From Elusimicrobiota bacterium (GTDB lineage Bacteria; Elusimicrobiota; Elusimicrobia; FEN-1173), in contig JADJZR010000014.1 of NCBI GenBank assembly GCA_016715645.1, forward strand, positions 46,609 through 110,608: a DNA stretch of 64,000 nucleotides. Reading direction: 5' to 3'. Both the position numbers and the translations under genes were made by a program. The notes under the pieces are model-generated. The model ran no database searches, was not told where the DNA came from, and saw only the letters and a list, made by a program, of their open reading frames with translations. Position 1 is the stretch's first letter; every line of letters starts with the position of its first letter. Positions 56,259 to 64,000 of this stretch are shown here, in pieces.

Positions 56259-59200
56259 TACCTGATTGGGGAAGAACGACGCTCAATTCCCCATTAACTT
56301 GATCAATTGCTTGTTGGACCTCATGCCAAGGACTACTTTGTTGTGGTGTCGTTTCAATTTGAAGTAAATTGTTTTTTGAAATTCCAACTTTAAGCCAGAA
56401 TTTCCTTTCTCCTGGCTTTGAGTCAATTTCAATCTTTTCAATGTTGCCACTATGCCCTAGAATAAATCTCGAGAACTGAAGGGTTAAATTTGTCAGATCC
56501 AGTTCGTTATTATTTCCAGGAATATCCTTAAATGTGACGTTAAATTCAACATTGATATTCTGCGTGCCTTTTGTTTGCTTGCCTTTTTTTATTTTGGGAA
56601 TCTTTCCGAAAGCGATTAATGCTTTGTTATGGGCGTTTTCATTTCCTGTGTAGATAAGAGTGGTTTGGTTAACAGACCTGGTGGACGCAGAGATTAACTT
56701 CGCCCTGGCTCCGACTAGGATATTCATGTACAAAAGCAAAAGGCCTGGGCGATCGTCTGTGTTAATTGTAACCTCGTGATGATTCTTAGGAAGATTTCTT
56801 GAACTGAGCGCAGATCCACCTTCCTGATCCATCCTATAATTATTCAGATCCTCCGTATATTGATTGAGATCCTCATCACTCACCGCCCCCATTTCCGTCA
56901 AGCGATATATAAAACGACCATCACCCTCCTGGTTCATTGTTTCAAGAGACACGTTAAGGTAAGCGGCCAACAGAGCCCTTTGTTTTTTAAATAATTCAGT
57001 TGCGTTTTTCGCACCGCCAGATTCAGGTGGTTCACTGAATAATAATTCGGGTTTCTCAGAAAGTAAAACCAAAAGCTCACTTTCACTCATCCGTAAGGCT
57101 AAGGCCCGGTCTGTCAACATCCCTTTAACTTTGGCACGCACCGATTTTTCATCCAGTTTTACAGATCCTGCGCCCCCTGGCTTTTGGCTGGATTGAAGCG
57201 TTTTTCCCAATCCTGTTATAAGAGCGTCTAATTTAACTTGGGTGGCATTGCTTTTCGTAATTCGTTCTTTTGGGCGTAGCAGTAACACTTTTGTCCGATC
57301 TAATCCAGCATTCCCAATTAAATTAAGTCTTTCACGATCGTAAAAAAAGTGTCGATCCCTTTTAAATTTCACAATGGCCCCACTCGGGACAGTGTCTAAC
57401 AGACCCTTCTCAAAACCAACTATTTCGGGCCCCCCCACGATGCAGGTTTCATCATTTTCTCTCCATCCGATTTGACCGGCCGCACCAGCCAAGTCTATAA
57501 ATGTAGCCTGTTTAACCCCTACCGGAAGTTCGACGTAAGTCATTTGATCGCCAGGACCAATAACCCCCACCACATTATTCGGACCCCACTCATTGGCCAA
57601 ATTAAAAATATTTTCGGTCCAATCTGAAGTTTTTTCAAACGAATCTGACGTAAAAAGAGCTGTTTTTCGTTCAGTGAAAACATTTCTAATAAAGTCATTC
57701 CCCTTATACATCCAGTAAGGTTTTGATTTGTACCCGTCCTTGCCTGCCCCCAAATTAAGCAATGCATACCGAGTTTCAGAAAAAAACTGTAACTCGAGGT
57801 GGAAGGTTAAGGGTTTTCCAGAGGCATCATATTTCTGATTCCCCTCTTGGTCCGTTAATGGAACAATGAGCGTTGTATAGGTTGCTCCTCCCCAATACTC
57901 TTCTCTATGATCGAGATCTTTTTCTTCTGGATAAGAAGTCCCAAGCTCTCCCGTTATTTTCATGAGGCATGCTTGAACATGTTCTTTCCATTCCTTGAAG
58001 TTTCCGGATCTATTGGGTAAAATAATTTTAGTCGTAAATAAATCCTGAATATCGTTAATACCATACTCGGGTTTTTTAATTCTTTCCCGCAATGTTTTAT
58101 TTACCAAGGAGTAAACACCTTTCGCTCGTGTCTCAATATTTGGAAAAAAGAAGTATATTGAGTAGCGAATCGAATCGTTGGTTCTGTTGGCCAATTCCTG
58201 CCGTCCTGATTCATCAAGTCCAAGTCGTTCCTGATAGGCTTTCGCTGTATCGTAGTATTCCTCTGGTTTGTACAATTCCATAGCAACATCAGTCGAAATT
58301 TTTCCCCACATCACCCGAGCGGCTATTGTTGAAAAGCCAATCGCCCCACGCAACACCTCTTTTTTTTCCAATTCGCTTAATTCCCAAAATTGTCCCGCGT
58401 CTCGATTAAAAGCGTTCTTTTTTTCCTCCAACATCTTCTCTAATGAACTTCGCGTATAATAAAAAAGCGCTTCCATCGTAACCAAATCAATTTCAAGAGG
58501 GGACTCTTTTTTGGTCGTACTTTTACTCGGGACATGTTTGCCGTTGCGGCCAGTAACAGACGGTGGAACTCGTAAAGCCTGTACAACGGCTTTCATGTAA
58601 AGTTCAGGTTGGTCGGGCCTCCACCGTCCATGGTCACCATTCACCTCAAATCTAAGGTCGTTAAGTATGTGCAGAAACAGATCTGCCTTCTCTTGCCCAT
58701 GATTTTCTTTAAGCCACGCCGCATACTTCTCCTTAACTTCGCTCCACGTTTGCACATCATCTTTAACCGTTTCAGCGAATTCATCAATCGATTGACCATT
58801 TACCAAACTCAACCGATACTGTTCCGGAGCGAAGAAGTTATAAATGGCATGGAAGGTGTAGGCGGAAAGGGCGGTGTTCTTCCAATCAAGAGTAGATAAG
58901 TCAAAACCCCAGGTCCCGACGAAAGCCGCGAAGGTAAACAAGGCCAATGAGGCGCACAAACGGACAACGAATTGGTCAATGGACTGCTGATACCACTTTT
59001 TTGGCGGGCCGCGACCCAGATAAGGAATCCCGTGGGTTAAAGCGGCGAGCAATGCTGCAAAAGGGATTAAGACGCCCAAACTTAATCCAAGAGGATTGAA
59101 AAGGATGAACCCGGGGAAAATGACCAACTCAACAAAAGGGACCACAACAGAGTAGAACAGTGCCCCACCGCTCATTGTGCGCTTGGCCCATTGGCCCGCC

Positions 59201-61872
59201 TTTTCGCCAAAATATTTCCCAACAAACCGCGTAAACCCGTTCCAAAGCGCGCTGGGGAAATAGGGCTGAACACGAGATCGCAAAACACCAAGCGCTTTCG
59301 TCCCTTTTGCCTCTTCCATTTCGCGTTTCTTAATTTCAAAAGCACTTAATTTTTCTGTATTTTTACTGTATTTCAAGAGCAAGACGTTGGCTTCTTCGAA
59401 TAGATCCGCATCAACGACGGTTTTCATGTTCCCAATATTCGCCCCTGAACTGCCAACCATTCTGGATGAAGAAACAAAAAATCCTTCCAAATCAATTAAT
59501 TCTCCAAGTTCTTGGTGGCGTTTGTCCGGGGATTTGTCTCCAGCCTTCGAACCTGTTTCAATGGCCTCTGTAGGAACAGTCAGGATAGACAAATGGGGAT
59601 CGAGTGTGCCCTTTAGCAATTTCATTGTGTTTTTCATACCAGAAATACTTCCTAACGCCTCTCTAAACTTACGGGTTAATTCCTTGAATGTCGCTTCATC
59701 AAATTGAGGCATAGAAGCGTTTTCCGGAATGAAAAAAAGCAGATTGTCTGGGCCGAAATTGGTAATTAAAACTCCATCAGGTGGGGTAAAATTTGACAGA
59801 TCGCGAACTTCCTCACCGAACATCCATTCCAACATCACTTTTCGATAAGCATCCCGAACCGCGTCGCCCAGGGCATCGTCGGATCCTTTAAGTTTATGAA
59901 ATGCCCGAACAACGGCACGCACTTCTGCCTGACGGAACCAATGAAGTGGCACAAACCGGGCTACGCTTGGATATTTTTCTACCAAGGTCAGCATTCTGTC
60001 CATCAGGGCCAGTCCAAGGCGGGACCACCAATATTTCCCCACTTTTTCCTTGTAGTAGCGAGTCACGTCGCCAAAAACCATGGTTCCCTTTTGCCCATTC
60101 ACTAGCTCCCTAAACCGTTGATAGGGCAATAGCCAAGGGGCAGACTGTGACTCGTAAACGCCTGGATTTTCATAAATTTTTTTTAGGTTTTTATCTGACA
60201 GAGAATTATTCTGGGAATTAGATTCCAATTCACTAGTTGTTTGGACCATGCGGAATAAATTTCTGCTTAAATTTTTTGCTGCGGCCAGGGAATCGTTGGC
60301 AAGCCAATCCGCTACCCGGGCCATAGCCAAAGGTTTCGCTAACCAGTCCACATCTAGCCTTTTTTTAAGGAGGGAAAGTAGTTTGTCGAATTCAAATCCC
60401 CCCAGTGAATTCGAGGTGGGCCCAAGACCCGTTCGAGAAACGGATCGCTGTTCAATTTGCCATTCCTTGTTCTCTTTAATTATTTTCCTGAGAGACTGAT
60501 CATAATTGTCACCGGCAAATTGACGGTCCACCATGACCACATACCCTTTTCCGTGCCGAACAAGCCAAAGGGGTATGCCCGATTGTTCAAGGCTACTCTT
60601 TAAACTATCCTCATCTTTTTGGGAGGCAGTGATGGTGTGGAAGTCGTAACGTTCGGCAAGCATTTGGTTGTAACGGGAAACAATTCTTTCGTAACGTTGA
60701 GAAATATTTTCTCCAACCATGGGGACACGAAATTCGTCCCCTCCAGCTCCTGCGTAAAGATACCCCCCCTCCTGGGCCACAATGAGGGCCAAGGTGTTCC
60801 AAAACTCGCGGAAAGGAGGAGGTACAGCTAAGTTGTTGGGCTGTAACAACAAGTCGCCGCTTAGTATTTCCGGCCGTTCCAATCCCCCCATCGTTTTGTA
60901 TGCGTCGTTTAGAGAACTAATTAAGTTCATATCCCCGTTGGCCACCCCAACGCGGCTCAAGTTTCCTTTATTTTCCCCAATGAGCTTGGCCGTATCCTTC
61001 GCCCATTGGTCGCGACTATCTTTAGGTTTGCCTTGGCTAAGCCGCTCAATGTAGTTGTTTAACCCACCGGGAACAGCCTCAAGGTCTTTTCCGTTTCGAG
61101 CCGCCCACAAGGCCGCCGAAATTAAATACCGGCCTTTAGATTTGTAATCATCTCGCTTCGTTTCACCCAACGTTTCCAAAGCTTTTTTTACTACCCCCAC
61201 GTCGTCAAACCCTTTCAAGACATCGAGGATTTCCTTATCCACTCCATCAGGTTTAAATCTTGAAAATTCAATAACGGCATTGACGATTTCAGCGGGGTAG
61301 CCTTGATCCAGATAACGGACTTTAAATTCGTTTTCATTGACGATCCGATTTTTGAACCACAACAGGGAAGGAATTACTATGAAGAGTAAGAAGGATACCA
61401 GTGAAGGGAAAATCGGGTAAAGAGCGGCCGTTGCGATAGTCGCCGCGCCAGCAACCGGGGAGACCACTGTCAGCCCAATAGCCAACAACTTCTTTTTATG
61501 TTTTTTTGCCCATGTTAGACCCGCCATAATTGTTGATAGGCCCAGGGCCAAAAACACCTTTAATCGCCCCTCCGGTTCGCGCTGGATGCTGTAATCTTTT
61601 CCGCTAATGGTCGCGACGGTATCGGCGCGGGAAGTGCGCCCCTCTGTGACCGTAAGAGTCCTTTGGGGCAGGGTCACCCTGGCCGTTTCCCCCTCAATAA
61701 CAGCGGAAGCGGTGTCAACGGAAGGGAGTGGAACTTCAAGCCGGGCAGGAGCCTGTGTCGAAAACACCTGCAACGCCAACACAAGACCGGCAAAAAGATT
61801 AACACACCAAATTACAAAAGGAGAGTTTTGAGAGTTAATCGGATTGACAATCCGAAGGGTTGGGATATTCAC
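56218..61872 (-). CDS. Giant membrane protein with GGDEF, RelA/SpoT synthetase-like, TGS and ACT domains
   Basis: The 1,884-residue protein has membrane helices at ~20-40, 103-120 and 127-172. A diguanylate cyclase-like domain with intact GGDEF (377-381, after GDMNLISSLNDAYKTMGG) follows. A second, degenerate copy (~597-835) has GPDN in place of GGDEF. More helices lie at ~903-1000. Residues ~1190-1395 match RelA/SpoT synthetases: ETRAKGVYSLVNK (R1249, K1251 of the RxKxxxSI motif), INDIQDLF (D1277) and LELQFFSE (E1360, Q1362). The GYQSLH motif is replaced by GGATYTT. TGS (~1434-1510) and ACT (~1698-1780) regions follow. No HD hydrolase domain is seen. It starts by ATGA overlap with 61869-63608. 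Confidence 0.65.
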   Translation of the reverse strand: MNIPTLRIVNPINSQNSPFVIWCVNLFAGLVLALQVFSTQAPARLEVPLPSVDTASAVIEGETARVTLPQRTLTVTEGRTSRADTVATISGKDYSIQREPEGRLKVFLALGLSTIMAGLTWAKKHKKKLLAIGLTVVSPVAGAATIATAALYPIFPSLVSFLLFIVIPSLLWFKNRIVNENEFKVRYLDQGYPAEIVNAVIEFSRFKPDGVDKEILDVLKGFDDVGVVKKALETLGETKRDDYKSKGRYLISAALWAARNGKDLEAVPGGLNNYIERLSQGKPKDSRDQWAKDTAKLIGENKGNLSRVGVANGDMNLISSLNDAYKTMGGLERPEILSGDLLLQPNNLAVPPPFREFWNTLALIVAQEGGYLYAGAGGDEFRVPMVGENISQRYERIVSRYNQMLAERYDFHTITASQKDEDSLKSSLEQSGIPLWLVRHGKGYVVMVDRQFAGDNYDQSLRKIIKENKEWQIEQRSVSRTGLGPTSNSLGGFEFDKLLSLLKKRLDVDWLAKPLAMARVADWLANDSLAAAKNLSRNLFRMVQTTSELESNSQNNSLSDKNLKKIYENPGVYESQSAPWLLPYQRFRELVNGQKGTMVFGDVTRYYKEKVGKYWWSRLGLALMDRMLTLVEKYPSVARFVPLHWFRQAEVRAVVRAFHKLKGSDDALGDAVRDAYRKVMLEWMFGEEVRDLSNFTPPDGVLITNFGPDNLLFFIPENASMPQFDEATFKELTRKFREALGSISGMKNTMKLLKGTLDPHLSILTVPTEAIETGSKAGDKSPDKRHQELGELIDLEGFFVSSSRMVGSSGANIGNMKTVVDADLFEEANVLLLKYSKNTEKLSAFEIKKREMEEAKGTKALGVLRSRVQPYFPSALWNGFTRFVGKYFGEKAGQWAKRTMSGGALFYSVVVPFVELVIFPGFILFNPLGLSLGVLIPFAALLAALTHGIPYLGRGPPKKWYQQSIDQFVVRLCASLALFTFAAFVGTWGFDLSTLDWKNTALSAYTFHAIYNFFAPEQYRLSLVNGQSIDEFAETVKDDVQTWSEVKEKYAAWLKENHGQEKADLFLHILNDLRFEVNGDHGRWRPDQPELYMKAVVQALRVPPSVTGRNGKHVPSKSTTKKESPLEIDLVTMEALFYYTRSSLEKMLEEKKNAFNRDAGQFWELSELEKKEVLRGAIGFSTIAARVMWGKISTDVAMELYKPEEYYDTAKAYQERLGLDESGRQELANRTNDSIRYSIYFFFPNIETRAKGVYSLVNKTLRERIKKPEYGINDIQDLFTTKIILPNRSGNFKEWKEHVQACLMKITGELGTSYPEEKDLDHREEYWGGATYTTLIVPLTDQEGNQKYDASGKPLTFHLELQFFSETRYALLNLGAGKDGYKSKPYWMYKGNDFIRNVFTERKTALFTSDSFEKTSDWTENIFNLANEWGPNNVVGVIGPGDQMTYVELPVGVKQATFIDLAGAAGQIGWRENDETCIVGGPEIVGFEKGLLDTVPSGAIVKFKRDRHFFYDRERLNLIGNAGLDRTKVLLLRPKERITKSNATQVKLDALITGLGKTLQSSQKPGGAGSVKLDEKSVRAKVKGMLTDRALALRMSESELLVLLSEKPELLFSEPPESGGAKNATELFKKQRALLAAYLNVSLETMNQEGDGRFIYRLTEMGAVSDEDLNQYTEDLNNYRMDQEGGSALSSRNLPKNHHEVTINTDDRPGLLLLYMNILVGARAKLISASTRSVNQTTLIYTGNENAHNKALIAFGKIPKIKKGKQTKGTQNINVEFNVTFKDIPGNNNELDLTNLTLQFSRFILGHSGNIEKIEIDSKPGERKFWLKVGISKNNLLQIETTPQQSSPWHEVQQAIDQVNGELSVVLPQSGSGSEMGGSVGSWV

Positions 61873-63608
61873 TGTTTCCCCCGCAAACAGTTTTTCCAGC
61901 GGAGCGGGTCCCGGGCCAATATGTCGAGGGACCGGTGCCCCTCAGGCAACTCGCCGTTTATTTTAGGAGTGACCACCACATAGGACACATCTTTTTGGCG
62001 AAACAGTTGAGTCATTCCGTCCGTGTGGAACCCGCCGGCCACCAACACGGCGGACGGGCGTTTTTCCGCGGCCATTTTTTCCAACAAGTTGCCGACCATC
62101 GCGCCGTTGCGGCCCAGGGCCTGCAAACAGAAATTCTCAAAGGGTTTCAGCTCCTCCACCGAGGGCGGGCTCAACGATTCCGGCAACCCTTCTTCTTTCG
62201 CCAACGCCCGAACCGTCAACCCCACGTTACGAATTTCGTCTTCGTGCAAAATGTGGTATCCCCAATCCATGGGCGTGTACGAGTGGCGAACCAACCGTTC
62301 CAGCTGGCCCAAATGCCGGGCCGCCTTCACCACGCGCCGTTCCCTGGGATGGGAGACCAGCTGATCTTGCACGCTCAGTTCCAAGGAGGACAGTTCGTTA
62401 AGAAGGTCGTTGCGGTTAATGCGTTCCGCCAACAACACGTAACGCACATAGGCGTGCAGTTGGCGGTATTCGGTGAGGGAAATTCCATTCTCTTCGCACA
62501 AGGTCCGGAAAAATCGGTAATAGTCGCCGTAAGAAATCCGCCCCAACCGATACAACGCGCTTTTGTCCACCAGGCTCTTGAGCTGTGGTTTGGGCAACAC
62601 TTGCACCATCCGCTCTAACAGGGTAGCCCGTTCCCGTTCAATGCGCGGGAAATCCAAAGAGTCTTCCCACGTCAACGCGTCGCGCAACAACACCAGGTTG
62701 GGCGCCCGAGTCGCCCCTGAGGGCGACGATTTTAACAGGTAGCGAACATAGGCACCCAACGGCATTTTACGGGATTGGTAAGCGGAGAAGTTCCGGTCAA
62801 ACTCCAACAAAGCGGGGGAAAGCCGACGGGTTTTTATTTCGTTCAACAACGTCCGCGCCTCACGAAGAAACAGTTCCAAGGCGGGCCGATTCTGGGCGGA
62901 CTCTTTAACGGCGGTGACGTTGGCATTGTAACCCGCCATGTCTTCGACACCCCACAACAGGGGCACGCGTTTGGCCGTAATGCCCGCAAACTCGGGCCCA
63001 CCCAAATAACCTTCTTCCATGAAATAGGTGGCCACGGCCTTTGTGATTTCCGCGTCAGGAAACGCCCGAAACGCCTCGGTAGCAAAGGCCCCCTGAGCCC
63101 CTTCCAACCCGACCAAACTGACGCCTCGCTCATCTTGAAGAGCTTCCACAAGCCCGGCGATATTGCGTTGAGCTTCCGTGGAATCATGCAAATCTTGGAT
63201 GTGAATCACGAGGGGCGCGCCGGGCCGTTTAGACAAATGCACGTCGCGAATATTGCCGAAGGGAGTCACCACATCGCCCAACCAACGGGGCAAGTCGGAG
63301 GAAAACACAGGAACTTTACCGCCCACCAAATGTTCCTTGGCCGGAACAGGCGTCACATAAGCCGGCGCCGGCGAGTGCACATCAAACCGCGCCCCCCCCG
63401 GCAGTTGTGCTAAAACCAACGCATCCGTAGTACCATCCGACCGCGAAGCGGAGGCGACCACCCCCCCGTTATTATTTAATTTCCGAGCCGCTTCCCGACG
63501 AGCCGACCAAAACCGAGCCTCCGCCGAATGACAAAACAAAACGTTGGTAGCCGAATACAAAACAGCCCCCCCCGCCCCCAAAATCCTCCGCCAACTATTA
63601 TTTTCCAT
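61869..63608 (-). CDS. Secreted Tiki/ChaN-like module protein (stand-alone)
   Basis: I prefer the ATG at 63606-63608 because it keeps the 6-base spacing to the -10 seen in the sister gene; an ATG 6 bases earlier overlaps nothing else. About 579 residues. After a signal peptide (to about residue 28) and the motif ASRSDGT comes the shared module: LVIHIQDLHDSTEAQRNI, LVGLEGAQGAF, PLLWGVEDMAGYNANV, a long helical insert, then LVAGGFHTDGM and SYVVVTPKI. A conserved D-x-H near the start of the fold and GGFH near its end resemble the metal-binding signatures of the Tiki/TraB/ChaN superfamily. The gene ends with PLRWKNCLRGK, where the larger proteins continue. It is first gene of the GGDEF/RelA and Enzyme I-like operon. 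Confidence 0.65.
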   Translation of the reverse strand: MENNSWRRILGAGGAVLYSATNVLFCHSAEARFWSARREAARKLNNNGGVVASASRSDGTTDALVLAQLPGGARFDVHSPAPAYVTPVPAKEHLVGGKVPVFSSDLPRWLGDVVTPFGNIRDVHLSKRPGAPLVIHIQDLHDSTEAQRNIAGLVEALQDERGVSLVGLEGAQGAFATEAFRAFPDAEITKAVATYFMEEGYLGGPEFAGITAKRVPLLWGVEDMAGYNANVTAVKESAQNRPALELFLREARTLLNEIKTRRLSPALLEFDRNFSAYQSRKMPLGAYVRYLLKSSPSGATRAPNLVLLRDALTWEDSLDFPRIERERATLLERMVQVLPKPQLKSLVDKSALYRLGRISYGDYYRFFRTLCEENGISLTEYRQLHAYVRYVLLAERINRNDLLNELSSLELSVQDQLVSHPRERRVVKAARHLGQLERLVRHSYTPMDWGYHILHEDEIRNVGLTVRALAKEEGLPESLSPPSVEELKPFENFCLQALGRNGAMVGNLLEKMAAEKRPSAVLVAGGFHTDGMTQLFRQKDVSYVVVTPKINGELPEGHRSLDILARDPLRWKNCLRGKQ

Positions 63609-63614
63609 ACCCAT

Positions 63615-63667
63615 ATATTACCCATCCCACATTAAGATCCCCTTAATAACTTGTAAATTTCTTGTAA
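63615..63667 (-). promoter_or_regulatory. Direct-repeat promoter of the Tiki-RelA-EI operon
   Basis: TTACAAGAAAT (63657-63667) and TTACAAGTTAT (63646-63656) abut as 11-bp direct repeats, then TAAGG. The -10 TAATAT (63615-63620) is 6 bases before the ATG at 63606-63608. No -35 box is present. The arrangement matches 45267-45320. Confidence 0.6.
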
Positions 63668-63720
63668 CATACCCCCAAAGGGGACGGAGTATACTTATTC
63701 ACTAGCTCGCCCATTTCAAC

Positions 63721-64000
63721 CTATTTTTTTTTGAAAATATGAACGGTAGGGTCCACTTCCGGGGGCAGGACGGTGCGGCTGAGAGTGTTATCTTGGGCCC
63801 AATGAAAGTATTTTTGCAACCCATAATCTTTCCAATTTCCAGTCGCAAACGAGTGCCGACTTCCGATAACGATGTAAAGTTCCACGGTTGGAAATGAAAA
63901 AATCGCCCGCTCAAACGGGTTGTTGGGCGGAGGCCAGGAACAGAGAACCACCCGAGGTTTGTATTTGATCGGGCGAAGCGAAGACACCGGCAACTTTTCA
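63721..64000 (-). CDS. Partial gene, C-terminal part, function unknown
   Basis: An open frame enters from the right edge and stops at TAG (63721-63723). Visible residues include KPRVVLCSWPPPNNPFERA, VELYIVIGSRHSFATGNW and YGLQKYFHWAQDNTLSR, ending HIFKKK. The CSW-PPxN-PFE and ATGNW patterns look like the C-terminal part of a small Rossmann/methyltransferase-like enzyme, but I cannot name the family. It is transcribed toward the promoter of the Tiki operon, with a gap of about 50 bases to the direct repeats. Confidence 0.5.
   Translation of the reverse strand, partial: EKLPVSSLRPIKYKPRVVLCSWPPPNNPFERAIFSFPTVELYIVIGSRHSFATGNWKDYGLQKYFHWAQDNTLSRTVLPPEVDPTVHIFKKK

Noticed and set aside
60248..61054. 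Several plus-strand frames opposite the GGDEF/RelA gene
   Set aside because: Short, without start signals, and opposite a long gene with recognisable domains.
56218..61872. Full bifunctional Rel/SpoT with HD hydrolase domain
   Set aside because: I saw no HD motif of the hydrolase type; only the synthetase-like core, TGS and ACT are supported.

Overview
The window is bacterial, roughly 55% GC, and reads like a chromosome piece from an uncultivated lineage. Housekeeping genes (trpS, scpAB, tuf, secE, nusG, rplK, rplA, gltX, hisG) sit beside several unusually large membrane or secreted proteins of 1,650-1,950 residues. Such giants together with a MoxR/BatA/DUF4159/DUF4175 operon would fit Omnitrophota or Elusimicrobiota-like bacteria; this placement is inference and no marker was searched.

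Left arm (1-19186, all minus strand). One operon runs trpS-scpA-scpB-galT-glgA-DUF5693 from a near-consensus sigma-70 promoter at 5962-5990. Upstream of it lies a chain of tightly overlapping genes: a VIT1-type transporter, MoxR ATPase, DUF58, BatA-like, DUF4159, a second von Willebrand A membrane protein, a DUF4175-like protein, a TPR/gluzincin protein and a CCA/poly(A)-polymerase-like nucleotidyltransferase. Translational overlaps (ATGA/GTGA) show much of this chain is coupled.

Centre (19187-28873). A queC-like gene and a secreted duplicated-domain protein lie on the plus strand. On the minus strand is the classical translation cluster tRNA-Gln, tRNA-Thr, tuf, rpmG, tRNA-Trp, secE, nusG, rplK, rplA, without the usual rplJL-rpoBC behind it. 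The tRNA-Trp/secE gap holds palindromic repeats and tandem copies of a unit containing the tRNA-Trp 3' end. Then come tpx, gltX and long-form hisG.

Right arm (28975-64000). Three proteins share a secreted module that I read as a Tiki/ChaN/TraB-like fold (QD/xDxH motif near the N-terminus, GGFH motif near the C-terminus). In 31098-36569 it is fused to an M50-like membrane protease and a GlmS-like GATase-II plus SIS region. In 39415-45260 it is fused to a duplicated membrane domain and unknown regions. In 61869-63608 it stands alone and heads a three-gene operon. That operon then encodes a 1,884-residue protein with a GGDEF domain, a RelA/SpoT synthetase-like domain, TGS and ACT domains, and a 1,669-residue membrane protein carrying a PTS Enzyme I-like phosphotransfer region. 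This is my best candidate for an undescribed system: membrane-bound nucleotide signalling (c-di-GMP and/or (p)ppGpp) physically linked to PEP-dependent phosphotransfer. Two of the module genes share an unusual promoter: two abutting 11-bp direct repeats, and a -10 box exactly 6 nt before the ATG (probably leaderless, activator-dependent).

Between these lie hemQ-like, MntA/HepT and RHH/PIN toxin-antitoxin pairs, an alcohol dehydrogenase, an XPB helicase pair, and an IS200-like/REP-associated transposase whose 16-bp inverted repeats supply stop codons to neighbouring genes. Six separate net one-base losses interrupt otherwise well-conserved genes (DUF5693 twice, glgA, tpx, PIN, giant 39415-45260). 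The pattern looks more like sequencing deletions than true pseudogenes.
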